From contig JAJXWM010000003.1 in assembly GCA_021781615.1 (NCBI GenBank), positions 1 to 64,000 on the forward strand: DNA of 64,000 bases, written 5' to 3'. Positions 27,470-37,736 of the stretch are shown here, one piece after another. Origin of the DNA: Pseudomonadota bacterium (GTDB lineage: Bacteria; Pseudomonadota; Gammaproteobacteria; UBA9339). The notes under the pieces are model-generated. The model was given only the letters and a program-made list of their open reading frames with translations. It had not been told where the DNA came from and ran no database searches. The translations under genes and the position numbers were made by a program. Positions within the stretch are counted from its first letter, which is position 1, and every line of letters starts with the position of its first letter.

Positions 27470-28308
27470 AATACTAAGCTCGTATCAGCAACCAGCGATG
27501 AAACTAAGAACACATGAAGACTTCTGTTAATATGCGCTTTAGGAGCAACAAAAACCCTCATAAACCTTTCACCCCATATTTTACTAATCTCTTTAACAAC
27601 TCCTACTTGATAACCCGCGGGAAAAATTCGTCCTAAACCAGATGTTACTAAAATATCACCTACTTTCACATCAATCGTTTCAGAAATATTAGCTAACTCT
27701 AAACAATCACCACTATCAGCGCCAACCGCAACTGCTTGTAAATTACTTCTAACTATCGTTACCGGTACTGCGCTTTTGCTATTGGTTACTAGCATTACCA
27801 TACTCATGTTAGGCTTAACCACAACCACCTGCCCTAATAAACCATAGGCATCCAATACCGGCTGCCCAACTTTTACTCCATGCTGTTCTCCACGATTAAT
27901 AGTAACATGGTGAACAAACTTATCGGTCGCTAGTGTTACTATCTCAGCTGATAACACTTTGCCTGTAGTTTGTCGGGTTAGATCTAACAATGCGCGTAAC
28001 TCAGAATTTTCATGCTCTAAAAAACTCAATCTTTGCAATTCGGTATTGAGCAATAATAATTTTGTTCGTAATTGCTCGTTAACCTTAAGTACATTTTTTT
28101 TGCTTGCAAAATTAGCCATGGAAGCTTGCACTAATTCTAATGGGAGATTGACCACTCGTTGCACCGACACTAACACTGAAGACAACTTATAACGCACCGC
28201 ATTAAAACTATGAAAATGGCTGTCAAAAAAAAATAAAACAAAAGATATGGCAAATAAAGCGAATGCTCGAATTCCTTGGGAAGTTTGTTTTACAAAAAGT
28301 CTTTTAAT
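27466..28308 (-). CDS. mreC: Rod shape-determining protein MreC, apparent ATT start
   Basis: A periplasmic scaffold of the elongasome with an N-terminal membrane anchor, a coiled coil (NEQLRTKLLLLNTELQ) and a beta domain (VGDILVTSGLGRIFPAGY). The first standard start in frame, GTG at 28197, would remove the anchor. The frame continues upstream through IKRLFVKQTSQGIRAFALFA and SFVLFFFDSHFHSFN, which line up with the E. coli MreC N-terminus, and is closed by TAG at 28318-28320. The only suitable codon after the strong GGAG (28315-28318) is ATT at 28306-28308, six bases away. This gives 280 residues. An ATT start is rare; infC and pcnB of E. coli use it. Confidence 0.88.
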   Translation of the reverse strand: MKRLFVKQTSQGIRAFALFAISFVLFFFDSHFHSFNAVRYKLSSVLVSVQRVVNLPLELVQASMANFASKKNVLKVNEQLRTKLLLLNTELQRLSFLEHENSELRALLDLTRQTTGKVLSAEIVTLATDKFVHHVTINRGEQHGVKVGQPVLDAYGLLGQVVVVKPNMSMVMLVTNSKSAVPVTIVRSNLQAVAVGADSGDCLELANISETIDVKVGDILVTSGLGRIFPAGYQVGVVKEISKIWGERFMRVFVAPKAHINRSLHVFLVSSLVADTSLVL

Positions 28309-28385
28309 AAAAATCTCCTAAATAAGCATCATAATGCCCGATACCCGCACCGACTACTCATCGTATGAGATCTAAAGTTGCCTGT

Positions 28386-29501
<1,116 letters not shown>

Positions 29502-29687
29502 TTAACAGTTTTCACACATCCGCCGTAACAGCAAAATATTTTACAAAAAATCAACATGTTAGCTTGGGGATGATTTAAATTATAATCCTGACATCGCTTT
29601 TAGGATAATAAGGCATAACTATTGTTTAGTTTGCAATTACAATTTACAATTCCCAAGATTCTGAAAAGCCCATCCTGGAGAAAAAAT

Positions 29688-30506
29688 ATGAACAGAAAAA
29701 ATATGCCAAAACAAGCAAAGTTAAACGATATCCAGTATCACATCGGTTTATCAAAAAATATGATTAAAAATGCAGAATACGTATTGTTGCCAGGAGACCC
29801 ACACCGCGCTGAATCAATCGCCAAAATTTTTGATCCAAATGCTACCTTCCTTGCTGATTCACGTGAACATAAATCGTATCTAGCCAACTTTAAAGGACAA
29901 AATATATTAGTTTGTTCAAGCGGGCTTGGCGCACCAAATATGGGTATAACTATCGAAGAACTTGCAACCATTGGTATAAAATATTATCTTCGCGTCGGAA
30001 CCTGCGGAGCAATTCAACCTTATGTAGAAATGGGAGATGTCATTATTAGTACTGGCTGCGTACGCCTTGAAGGAGCCTCCAAAGATTACGCGCCAATAGA
30101 ATATCCAGCTGTTGCTTCATTTGAATTTACTAGTGACATAATCGAAGGCGCCAAAAAAGCTCAAGCTCCTTTTCATGCAGGTATTACTGCCACAACTGAC
30201 ACTTTCTGGCAAGGACAAGAAAGATACGATAGTTATACCGGATATTTACTACATAACAAACGAAACGCCATGGAAGAATGGCGCGCGCTGAATGTAATAA
30301 GTTTTGATATGGAAGCATCTGCCCTCCTCACCATGGCATCAGTTATGAGATTAGATGCTGCTTGCATTTGCGGCGTCGTCGCAAAACGGATTGAGTCAGA
30401 AAAAATTTCTCTCGCCACCAAAGAAGGTAGCGCCAAATCGAACTGGGAAAAAGTAGCTTTAGAAGGTATCCAAAGCAGTATGAGACGACGAGGATTAATT
30501 TTTTAA
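29688..30506 (+). CDS. Uridine phosphorylase/nucleoside phosphorylase family protein
   Basis: A 272-residue enzyme of the PNP/UDP family that cleaves nucleosides with phosphate. Visible motifs are LPGDPHRAESIAKIF (phosphate loop), RVGTCGAIQPYVEMGDVII and FDMEASALLTMASV, which positions the ribose-binding glutamate. This pattern is closest to uridine phosphorylase, though a purine preference is possible. ATG at 29688 was chosen for its GGAG seven bases upstream; an in-frame codon at 29622 lacks one. TATAAT at 29581-29586 may be the -10 of its promoter. The last codons and TAA lie inside the left edge of repeat element C. Confidence 0.88.
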   Translation: MNRKNMPKQAKLNDIQYHIGLSKNMIKNAEYVLLPGDPHRAESIAKIFDPNATFLADSREHKSYLANFKGQNILVCSSGLGAPNMGITIEELATIGIKYYLRVGTCGAIQPYVEMGDVIISTGCVRLEGASKDYAPIEYPAVASFEFTSDIIEGAKKAQAPFHAGITATTDTFWQGQERYDSYTGYLLHNKRNAMEEWRALNVISFDMEASALLTMASVMRLDAACICGVVAKRIESEKISLATKEGSAKSNWEKVALEGIQSSMRRRGLIF

Positions 30507-30620
30507 TTCGCCCGTGGTATGAACCACGGGCTCGCTCAAGGGGGATAAACTCTGCCTCTCCCCCTTGGCAAGCCCCCGTTGCCTTGTCACGCGCAAAAAC
30601 CGCGTGCGATAAATTTAATT
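30494..30620 (+). repeat. Element C, copy 1 (three-hairpin dispersed repeat)
   Basis: The repeat starts ATTAATTTTTTAA and runs through three stems: CCCGTGGT/ACCACGGG with loop ATGA, CAAGGGGGA/TCCCCCTTG, and a GCG-rich terminal stem (CACGCG/CGCGTG). It closes with ATAAATTTAAT. Three other copies are at 35736-35867 (opposite orientation), 60300-60429 and 62939-63066. It overlaps the end of the phosphorylase gene and finishes ten bases before the miaB start. Confidence 0.9.
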
Positions 30621-30630
30621 AGAAATAAAA

Positions 30631-31938
30631 ATGGCGAAAGTATTTATAAAATCTTATGGCTGTCAAATGAACGAGTATGATTCGGCAAAGATTATCGATC
30701 TTTTGACCGCATCATGTGACTTTACTGAAACCGAAGATGTCACCCAAGCCGATTTAGTCGTTCTAAACACCTGCTCCGTCCGTACTAAAGCAAGCGAAAA
30801 AATGTTTTCTGACCTCGGACGATTAAGATTACTCAAAAAGAAAAATCCTAAGCTTATCTTGGCGGTAGGCGGCTGTGTCTCGATGCAAGAAAAGAAGAAC
30901 ATTTTTTGCCGTGCTCCATATGTTAACATTGTTTTTGGTCCACAAACGCTACATCGCCTACCAGAACTATACAAAAGAGCGCTTAACAACGAAAAGCACA
31001 TAATTGATACAACATCTTGCCAAATTGAAAAGTTCGACTATTTCCCCGCCCCTTCTAAAACTGGACCTATTGCCTATGTATCAATCATGGAAGGGTGTAA
31101 TAAATTCTGCAGCTATTGCATTGTTCCCTTCACCCGCGGCATTGAAAAAAGTCGTAATATAAGCGACATCCTTACTGAAATTAAAACATTAGTCGCTAAA
31201 GAAGCCAAAGAGATTCATTTACTGGGACAAAATGTCAATGCCTACCGTGATCCAAACAACAATGCTACTCTTGCAAATCTTATCCAAGAAACAGCAAAAA
31301 TTCCTACCATTGAACGCATAAGATTTACCACTTCTCATCCCGCAGAATTCGGCGATGATCTTATCGCAATTTTTAAAGATGTAAAAAAATTAGCTAACCA
31401 TATCCATCTACCAATTCAAAGTGGTTCTAATCGTATCTTAAAATTAATGCGTCGCGGTTATACTCGAGAAGAGTATCAAAAAATTATTGAAAAATTACGC
31501 GAAGTTCGACCCGACATTAATATTTCCACCGACTTTATCGTCGGCTTTCCAAACGAGACCGAAGAGGATTTTGCTGAGACCATAGAGATAATTAAGCAAA
31601 TAAATTTCGATACTTCGTATAGCTTCATCTATAGCCCACGACCTAATACCCCCGCAGAAAAAATGGCAGATAATGTAACACTTACCGAAAAAAAAGAACG
31701 CCTAGCAATCTTACAAAATCAGCTGGCAGCTCAAGCACGTAAATACAGTAAAAACATGATTGGAACCACTCAAAAAGTGCTAGTAACTGATCACGCCAAA
31801 AAAGACTCAAAACAATTTTCTGGGAGAACCGAAAATAATCGGGTCGTAAATTTTACTGCCAAGCAAGACGTTTTAGGAAAAATGGTGGAAGTTAAAATCA
31901 CCGAAGCTTTGCCTAATTCGTTACGGGGAGAATTTTAA
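30631..31938 (+). CDS. miaB: tRNA-2-methylthio-N6-isopentenyladenosine synthase MiaB
   Basis: A 435-residue radical-SAM methylthiotransferase acting on i6A37 of tRNAs that read UNN codons. The N-terminal cluster cysteines are at about residues 11 (KSYGCQMNEYDS), 48 (LNTCSVRT) and 82 (GGCVSMQ). The radical-SAM CxxxCxxC is at about 156, 160 and 163 (EGCNKFCSYCIVPFTRG). A C-terminal TRAM domain follows. Length is normal. Repeat element C lies just upstream, so its transcript may begin within or before that repeat. Confidence 0.98.
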   Translation: MAKVFIKSYGCQMNEYDSAKIIDLLTASCDFTETEDVTQADLVVLNTCSVRTKASEKMFSDLGRLRLLKKKNPKLILAVGGCVSMQEKKNIFCRAPYVNIVFGPQTLHRLPELYKRALNNEKHIIDTTSCQIEKFDYFPAPSKTGPIAYVSIMEGCNKFCSYCIVPFTRGIEKSRNISDILTEIKTLVAKEAKEIHLLGQNVNAYRDPNNNATLANLIQETAKIPTIERIRFTTSHPAEFGDDLIAIFKDVKKLANHIHLPIQSGSNRILKLMRRGYTREEYQKIIEKLREVRPDINISTDFIVGFPNETEEDFAETIEIIKQINFDTSYSFIYSPRPNTPAEKMADNVTLTEKKERLAILQNQLAAQARKYSKNMIGTTQKVLVTDHAKKDSKQFSGRTENNRVVNFTAKQDVLGKMVEVKITEALPNSLRGEF

Positions 31939-31993
31939 GCTCCTATATCTGGGTTAGTTGCAATTATTTTTTTGAGATTAAAAGGTACGTTAG

Positions 31994-32962
31994 ATGAAAA
32001 ACAAGTTTTTAGAAATTTTTAAAATTACATTATTACTATTTATTTTTACTAAAACTTATGCTAGCCATAACGATATATGTAAAAATTTATTTGATGAACA
32101 TGGTAATGCAACCCTAGGTTTAACAAACCTGCTTGCTATCACAGAAGCACGAATCAATGGCCCCAAAAATATACTTAATGTATGTTATTCTCCAGATGTA
32201 AAAGAATGGCGCGATCATCCAGGAACTGAAAGATGGAATCTTACATTAAAAAATAATCTCAAAAATAAAGACCTTAATATAATAAAGATCTGTGAAAATG
32301 AACTCGGCATAAAAGGTACGGTTTTACCCAAAAAAGTTAAATATTCAGGGATATTATTTTTGGGAGCATCCTTCAACAGCGTTCTTAATCGTGTAGAATT
32401 TTATAATAAATTAATAAAAGGAAATATTATAGATAAGGAACTAAAAATATGGATTCTAACTGGCAAAAGAGATTTAGATGAAAAAGCTGGGGAAACTAAA
32501 AAAAATTTTCTCGAGCTAGTGCCTGCTGGACAAAAACCTCTACCGCTACCACCAGATGAACAGAGTATGATAAAATTTATTTTCCATTATAAAATACCAA
32601 AAGAAACAAAGGTGGAATATATATATAGTGAGAAAGAGTTAAATCATACGCGCGCCACAACCGCTTCAACAGTATATGCATGGGCAGCAAAAATACCAAA
32701 TCCACCACACAAAACCTATTATCTAGGGATCTCTAATCAACCATATGTTACTTACCAAGAATCAGTCATCAATCTAACCCTGCAAGAAGCTAGCAAAAAA
32801 AACATCGAAGTACATGTAATAGGAGAAGAGGAGCGACCACGAGAAGATACCAACAATTATGCAGCAATCCTCCTTGATACAATTTCTAAAATTATATCAA
32901 ATTGCAATAAACTTTTTTTATTAAATAGGAATAGCCACTCTATACCTTCAGTAGAGTTATAA
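31994..32962 (+). CDS. Secreted protein, possible DUF218/YdcF-like fold
   Basis: A 322-residue protein with a signal peptide (KNKFLEIFKITLLLFIFTKT, cleavage plausible after TYA) and no other membrane segment, so periplasmic or secreted. I do not recognise the family with confidence. A central strand GILFLGASFNSVLNRVEF, the segment IWILTGKRDLDE, then NHTRATTASTVYAWA and the strand YYLGISNQPYVTYQES recall the strand and loop order of DUF218/YdcF-like proteins. AAGGTA lies upstream of the ATG. Base composition is more AT-rich than the neighbouring housekeeping genes, hinting at an accessory gene. Confidence 0.65.
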   Translation: MKNKFLEIFKITLLLFIFTKTYASHNDICKNLFDEHGNATLGLTNLLAITEARINGPKNILNVCYSPDVKEWRDHPGTERWNLTLKNNLKNKDLNIIKICENELGIKGTVLPKKVKYSGILFLGASFNSVLNRVEFYNKLIKGNIIDKELKIWILTGKRDLDEKAGETKKNFLELVPAGQKPLPLPPDEQSMIKFIFHYKIPKETKVEYIYSEKELNHTRATTASTVYAWAAKIPNPPHKTYYLGISNQPYVTYQESVINLTLQEASKKNIEVHVIGEEERPREDTNNYAAILLDTISKIISNCNKLFLLNRNSHSIPSVEL

Positions 32963-32995
32963 AAATTGTGGAGCTCTGCCAGAGGGGTCCAGGAT

Positions 32996-33618
32996 CTAAA
33001 TAAGTAAAGCTACATCAACACCTAAAGCATCAGCGATTTTCTTTAAAATCCTGCTGCTACCTTTACGTTGATTACTTTCAATTTGGCATAAATATTGGCG
33101 AGAAATCCCCACCTTGGCGGCCAGTGCCGCCTGAGATATCTTACGAAAATCTCGAAAAGGGGGCTGTTGAAACCCGCCTATTTCGTCATTCCCGCGAAAG
33201 CGGGAATCTAATAAAAACAATAAGCTACATTTGTTGTTTTTATAAAAATTTTCAGATTTTAACAGGCCCAAAAGCAGAAACCGCATTCTTCTTTTTGCTG
33301 GCAATTAATTTCAATAGTTCAAAAGGAATCTTCTCTCCGTTATCTTTACGAAACTCCTGGACTTCTTCAACATCTATTTGGTCCTCTAACCTGTCCAAAA
33401 GCATTTCATATTCCTCATAAATAACACACCAATCACCTATTATTAAACGATAACACCCCTTTATATCTATCAAAGGCTTAATATTATTATGTTCTGCATA
33501 AGGATCCACAGCAATCTTAGCTAACTTCAGATCTATCTGCCGTTTTACATCAGAAGGTAACTGAAGATAGGTTTTGGCTATTTTTGGCTATTTTCATTGA
33601 AAATTCAATTTCATACAT
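32996..33618 (-). pseudogene. Decayed RelE-type toxin and XRE antitoxin locus
   Basis: The reading starts at ATG 33618 (MYEIEFSMKIAK) and after a frameshift continues TYLQLPSDVKRQ, then GCYRLIIGDWCVIYE, the core of a RelE/ParE toxin. It passes without a break into EYEMLLDRLEDQIDVEEVQ, the N-terminal signature of the cognate antitoxin. After PVKI the frame is broken by repeat element D, and then resumes as RKISQAALAAKVGISRQYLC through ALGVDVALLI, the helix-turn-helix of an XRE antitoxin. Three lesions are visible: a 10-bp tandem duplication (33572-33591), an apparent toxin-antitoxin fusion by deletion, and the element insertion. Neither product can be functional. Confidence 0.85.
33164..33265 (+). 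repeat. Element D, copy 1, inserted in the antitoxin remnant
   Basis: A 102-bp element with inverted ends CTGTTGAAA and TTTTAACAG and an internal palindrome ATTCCCGCGAAAGCGGGAAT. The second copy at 48647-48746 shares the ends, the CCGCC block and the palindrome in the same order. It interrupts the antitoxin reading between PVKI and the helix-turn-helix region. The size and ends suit a MITE. Confidence 0.85.
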
Positions 33619-33690
33619 AAGCGACCGTGTTAGCTAAACAGCTTATTAAGTGTCAACATTATGCTAACAAAATGTAGTATATCACTATAC

Positions 33691-33719
33691 TTGCCGGCTT
33701 CCTTTTAAGCAGGTATACT
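33691..33719 (+). promoter_or_regulatory. Candidate sigma-70 promoter for rpmE
   Basis: TTGCCG at 33691-33696 and TATACT at 33714-33719 are separated by 17 bases. Transcription would begin near 33726, about 45 bases before the rpmE ATG. No palindromic Zur-type operator was evident in the leader. Confidence 0.55.
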
Positions 33720-33770
33720 CCTTCTCCATAAAAATTAATAATTTAAGTACTTACATTTTGAGATATAAAC

Positions 33771-33983
33771 ATGAAAGCAGATATTCATCCTAAATACCAT
33801 GATACGAAGGTCGTTTGCAGTTGTGGCAATACCTTTACCACCCGCTCAACCGTCAATAGAGACGTTTTAAGCGTTGAAATATGCTCTGGCTGTCATCCAT
33901 TTTATACCGGCAAACAAAAAGTAATGGATACTGCTGGACGGGTTGAAAAGTTTCAAAAGAAATACGGCGCAAAGAAAGCTTAA
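33771..33983 (+). CDS. rpmE: 50S ribosomal protein L31
   Basis: A 70-residue ribosomal protein. The sequence [20 protein letters not shown] and the later [13 protein letters not shown] are diagnostic. The cysteine pairs (CSC near 16-18 and CSGC near 37-40) make it the zinc-binding C+ form rather than the zinc-free paralogue made in zinc starvation. It lies alone between the dead toxin-antitoxin locus and queA, with its own likely promoter at 33691-33719. Confidence 0.98.
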   Translation: MKADIHPKYHDTKVVCSCGNTFTTRSTVNRDVLSVEICSGCHPFYTGKQKVMDTAGRVEKFQKKYGAKKA

Positions 33984-34034
33984 CTAGCTGTATTATTGCC
34001 CAAAAACATAAACTCCGATTCGAAGGGTTGTTCC

Positions 34035-35054
34035 ATGCTGGTTTCTGACTTCGACTACCTTCTTCCAGCTGAGCTTATCGCAGAAAGACCACTGCCCAAG
34101 CGTAGTGATAGTCGTTTATTGTGCCTTAATAAAAAAAGTGGCGAAATTACTCACTTATATTTTCGCGATTTACCAAAGCTACTTACCCCTAAAGATCTAA
34201 TTATTTTAAATAACACCAAGGTAATACCTGCACGCCTCTACGCCCATAAACCGACGGGCGGTGCCGTTGAAATACTACTAGAAAGAATCTTAGATAACAA
34301 CAAAGTACTAGCACAAACAAAGGCCTGTAAGTCATTAAAAAATAGAGAGAAACTTATTGTAGATGATAATACCTGGTTCGAAATAATTGGCCGTCAAGAC
34401 AATCTATTTGAACTATTTCTACACTCTCAAGACCCCATTGATACTATACTAAAAAAATTTGGGCAAGTGCCATTACCACCATACATAAAACACACACCGA
34501 CCAGTGACGACCAGGAAAAATATCAAACGATTTATGCAAAACACCTAGGTGCAGTTGCCGCCCCTACTGCCGGATTACATTTCGATCAAGAATTAATGCA
34601 AAACTTGGCTGAAAAAAATATTCAAACTGCCTCTGTTACACTGCATGTTGGCTTAGGAACATTTCAACCAGTAAGAGCAAAAAACGTCTCTGATCATAAA
34701 ATGCACGCTGAATATATTGATGTACCTAAAATAACTTGCGATCGAATTACTACCACTAAAAATAGTGACGGCAAAATAGTAGCCGTTGGCACTACCAGCG
34801 TACGCGCCATAGAAACCGCCAGTCAATCGGGAAAGATCAAACCATATCAAGGCGACACTGATATTTTTATCTATCCCGGCAGTAACTTCTATAGCACCGA
34901 TATTTTGATTACTAATTTTCACCTACCCAAAACTAGTCTACTTATGCTAGTTTCTGCCCTTGCTGGATACGAAAATACTATGCGTGCTTATCAAGAGGCA
35001 ATCAAGCGCAAGTATCGATTTTATAGTTATGGCGACGCGATGATAATAATTTAA
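34035..35054 (+). CDS. queA: S-adenosylmethionine:tRNA ribosyltransferase-isomerase
   Basis: A 339-residue enzyme that transfers and isomerises the ribosyl group of SAM onto preQ1-tRNA, giving epoxyqueuosine at position 34. Family motifs are SDFDYLLPAELIAERPLPKR at the start, LNNTKVIPARLYAHK, AAPTAGLHFD and VHLGLGTF-like TLHVGLGTFQPVRA. ATG 34035 was chosen because AAGGG lies upstream at a suitable distance and because it matches the family N-terminus. It follows rpmE by 51 bases. The partner gene tgt, often adjacent, is not in this window. Confidence 0.97.
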   Translation: MLVSDFDYLLPAELIAERPLPKRSDSRLLCLNKKSGEITHLYFRDLPKLLTPKDLIILNNTKVIPARLYAHKPTGGAVEILLERILDNNKVLAQTKACKSLKNREKLIVDDNTWFEIIGRQDNLFELFLHSQDPIDTILKKFGQVPLPPYIKHTPTSDDQEKYQTIYAKHLGAVAAPTAGLHFDQELMQNLAEKNIQTASVTLHVGLGTFQPVRAKNVSDHKMHAEYIDVPKITCDRITTTKNSDGKIVAVGTTSVRAIETASQSGKIKPYQGDTDIFIYPGSNFYSTDILITNFHLPKTSLLMLVSALAGYENTMRAYQEAIKRKYRFYSYGDAMIII

Positions 35055-35073
35055 AATTTTTGCATTTGCTCAA

Positions 35074-35655
35074 TTAAATTATCTTACTAAAAAGTCTAAA
35101 CCGCGCATCATCAATGAATACGTGGTTTTTTAAATATCCATCACCTTCTAACATCCACTGATAGACATCAAAATGAACGGGGGCGGTAGCAGTAAGAGTA
35201 AGCTGCCGATGAAGAGCAGCTTCCTCTTCATTTTCTCGCTGCCTAATGGCTTCAGCTTCTTGACGTTTACTAGGTGTATCACGCTCAATAGCCGAAAAAC
35301 GCAAAATCAGCTCCGCCAGGCGTAGATAATCACGACGAAGCGCCCATTGGTAAGGCACCACTTCCTCTTCATACCCGGGAATTTGTGAAGCTATAGAAAC
35401 TGAAACCACTGCATCCTGACCATTAAGATCAACGATATTGCCACTCTCAATACCTTCGATTAATTGTGCTTCCGTCACAGACTCAAGAGCCGGGGGGTTA
35501 AAAATGGCTTTCCAAAACGTCATTTTATTCATCCACCATTTTTTTGAAGGTGCCCTAACGGATGCAGCCGCTTCTTGGAGCACTTTAGGCCCAAAATCAT
35601 CAGGTGGTGGTGGCGGTGGCGGTGTACCAAACATCATAATACGCATTATAGCCAT
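35074..35655 (-). CDS. Hypothetical protein with N-terminal polyproline tract
   Basis: A protein of about 193 residues that I do not recognise. Near the start is FGTPPPPPPPDDFG, seven consecutive prolines, encoded largely by a run of GGTGG-type repeats on the plus strand. A middle segment VVPYQWALRRDYLRLAELIL resembles a single ankyrin-like helix pair, and AIRQRENEEEAALHRQ is strongly helical. No signal peptide is clear. Polyproline runs of this type bind profilin, EVH1 or SH3 domains in eukaryotes, so an effector role is conceivable but unsupported by other evidence. The start is uncertain; an in-frame TTG lies 18 bases upstream. Confidence 0.6.
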   Translation of the reverse strand: MAIMRIMMFGTPPPPPPPDDFGPKVLQEAAASVRAPSKKWWMNKMTFWKAIFNPPALESVTEAQLIEGIESGNIVDLNGQDAVVSVSIASQIPGYEEEVVPYQWALRRDYLRLAELILRFSAIERDTPSKRQEAEAIRQRENEEEAALHRQLTLTATAPVHFDVYQWMLEGDGYLKNHVFIDDARFRLFSKII

Positions 35656-35735
35656 TATTGTTAATTGGTACAAATTATCTGATTAATTAATAAACCATAT
35701 ATCAAAATCATGTTAAATTTAGTATAATAAAATCT

Positions 35736-35867
35736 AATTTAAATTTATTCCACGCGGTCTTCGTGCGTGAACAAAGCAATGGGGGATTGCCAAGTGGGAG
35801 AGGCAGAGCTTATCCCACTTGGACAAGCCCGTGGTTCATACCACGGGCGTAGTCAAAAAATTGATTA
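35736..35867 (-). repeat. Element C, copy 2 (opposite orientation)
   Basis: Read on the minus strand it matches the other three copies from AATCAATTTTTTGACTACGC to ATAAATTTAAAT. The second stem reads CCAAGTGGGA with TCCCACTTGG, whereas the other copies have GGGGGA with TCCCCC: paired changes on both sides of the stem. It lies upstream of greA. Confidence 0.9.
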
Positions 35868-35902
35868 GCCAAACTCTATAAAAGTAACTTAAGGACATTA
35901 GC

Positions 35903-36379
35903 ATGCAAAAAATTCCCATGACCGCAAAAGGTATGAGCGCTTTACGTCGAGAATTAGAAAAACTCAAAACGAAGGATCGCCCACAAATTGCCAAAGCGAT
36001 TGGCGAAGCGCGCGCTCATGGTGATCTTCGCGAAAATGCTGAATATCATGCAGCAAAAGAGAACCAAGGTTTTATCGAAGCCCGTATTAGAGACATCGAA
36101 AGCAAACTATCAAATGCCAATATCATTGACGTGACAAAATTACCTAAAAATGGCATCGCCGTGTTCGGAACTACTGTCCATGTCGTAAATGTCGACACCG
36201 ACGCAGAAAGCGTCTATCAACTTGTCGGCGATGATGAGGCGGATATTAAGCTTGGAAAAATCTCCATAAATTCCCCAATTGCTCGCTCGATCGTTGGTAA
36301 AAAAATTGGCGACGCCACTACTGCCACCACTCCCGCTGGAGTTTTACATTTAGAAATCACCAAGATTGAATATATTTAG
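35903..36379 (+). CDS. greA: Transcription elongation factor GreA
   Basis: A 158-residue factor that stimulates transcript cleavage by backtracked RNA polymerase. The N-terminal coiled coil ([20 protein letters not shown]) carries the tip segment [14 protein letters not shown], with the acidic residues that reach the active site. The C-terminal FKBP-like domain ends in a typical [10 protein letters not shown]. Length is the same as E. coli GreA. Its last 23 bases overlap the convergent sbcB gene. Confidence 0.98.
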   Translation: MQKIPMTAKGMSALRRELEKLKTKDRPQIAKAIGEARAHGDLRENAEYHAAKENQGFIEARIRDIESKLSNANIIDVTKLPKNGIAVFGTTVHVVNVDTDAESVYQLVGDDEADIKLGKISINSPIARSIVGKKIGDATTATTPAGVLHLEITKIEYI

Positions 36380-37733
36380 ATAAGCTAGTGAGCAATTCGT
36401 CTTGAGAAATATTTAAATTTTGTAACTGACGTAAGTTTTCTATTTCTGTTAAAGAAGCTTTTGGTGTTAGTCGTAGCTCATTCTTATAATTAGCTACCAT
36501 TTCTCCAGATTTTACTTTCTTAAGATAATGCAAAAATTCAGCAGCTAAATAATCTTCTTTAGCGATACTTTCAGGATAATTACGCCCTAAGACTCTTATG
36601 GCCTGAGCACGTAAGTTCTTATCAGAAAACTTATCAAGCAAAGAGATTTTTTCATGCGCACTTGCCGCATGAAAATTATTACATTTTAAACGCTCACCAT
36701 CACTAATAAACCCCACTTGATAGAGAGCAGCATCAATATCTAAATCGGGAATTTCAGGATATTTATACTCTTTATGATGTTCCATAACTTCCAAAAAAGG
36801 ACCCTGATTTTTATGTAACCATTCAATATTGGCCATCATAAGCGCCCGCCGCTCTGCTGATAGATATCGACTAAAACGCTCGGTTAGCGGTAATAATATT
36901 GGCGACTCACCAAAACGTTTACGACTAATAAAAGCGGTAGTCGCAATATTATTTTCTAAAGATAGCCACAAACTCTGATTTTTATAATGATTATGCAATC
37001 CCAAACCAACTACCGGAATTTGATAAAATTTAGCGCTACCGAAACTACCATCAATCAAAAGTGCCTGTTGATACTTATCATCGATAAATGTCAATTTTTC
37101 TAATCGTTCCAAATCTGTTTTTTTATCAAAACATCCGCACAAATATTCCCACATTGCTTGCTCTTTTTTTAATAGTCGCGCAAGTCCAATAGTAGCTTCA
37201 ACATCATACATCGCATTGTGTGCGTCACCAGCGGTTAGCTTATTTTGGGCATTTAAGTGCTCAAGTTTTAAAGTTACCGCCCCATTAATATTCGGCCAAA
37301 TAACCGCTTCCGGTTTAAATAAATAATACATAACCAACATCGGATATATATCCATACGACCACAATTATTTGCATATTGGTGAGTATAGGGCGCAAATAA
37401 ATTTCGATAAAAAGAAAAGCGTAAAAATTCATCATCAAAACCAAGAGTATTATAACCAACGCTAATTGTTCCCGGAGTATTGAATAAACCGTGAATCGCC
37501 TGCATAGCTTCATACTCACATTTGCCACTTTGCATTTGCTCTAAAGTAATTTGATGCACTAATACAGCAGCGGGAGAAGGAAGAACATCCGGATTTAATT
37601 TTACAAAAATCTCGTGGCGCTCTATTTCTTTAAGATCAAGATCAGTACGAATAGCCGCAAACTGCAACACTTGATCAAAGCATTTATTAAGTCCCGAGGT
37701 TTCAATGTCATAGAAAAGGTAGGTTTTTGACAT
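36357..37733 (-). CDS. sbcB: Exodeoxyribonuclease I
   Basis: A 458-residue 3'-to-5' single-strand DNA exonuclease involved in recombination and mismatch repair. The DEDD catalytic pattern is visible: FYDIETSGL near residues 8-16, [19 protein letters not shown], and [20 protein letters not shown]3-like domain and a C-terminal helical region follow, as in E. coli SbcB (475 residues). It ends 23 bases inside greA on the opposite strand and starts three bases after the trpS stop. Mismatch repair gene mutS is about 8 kb away and not linked. Confidence 0.96.
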   Translation of the reverse strand: MSKTYLFYDIETSGLNKCFDQVLQFAAIRTDLDLKEIERHEIFVKLNPDVLPSPAAVLVHQITLEQMQSGKCEYEAMQAIHGLFNTPGTISVGYNTLGFDDEFLRFSFYRNLFAPYTHQYANNCGRMDIYPMLVMYYLFKPEAVIWPNINGAVTLKLEHLNAQNKLTAGDAHNAMYDVEATIGLARLLKKEQAMWEYLCGCFDKKTDLERLEKLTFIDDKYQQALLIDGSFGSAKFYQIPVVGLGLHNHYKNQSLWLSLENNIATTAFISRKRFGESPILLPLTERFSRYLSAERRALMMANIEWLHKNQGPFLEVMEHHKEYKYPEIPDLDIDAALYQVGFISDGERLKCNNFHAASAHEKISLLDKFSDKNLRAQAIRVLGRNYPESIAKEDYLAAEFLHYLKKVKSGEMVANYKNELRLTPKASLTEIENLRQLQNLNISQDELLTSLSKYIQSW

Positions 37734-37736
37734 GTT

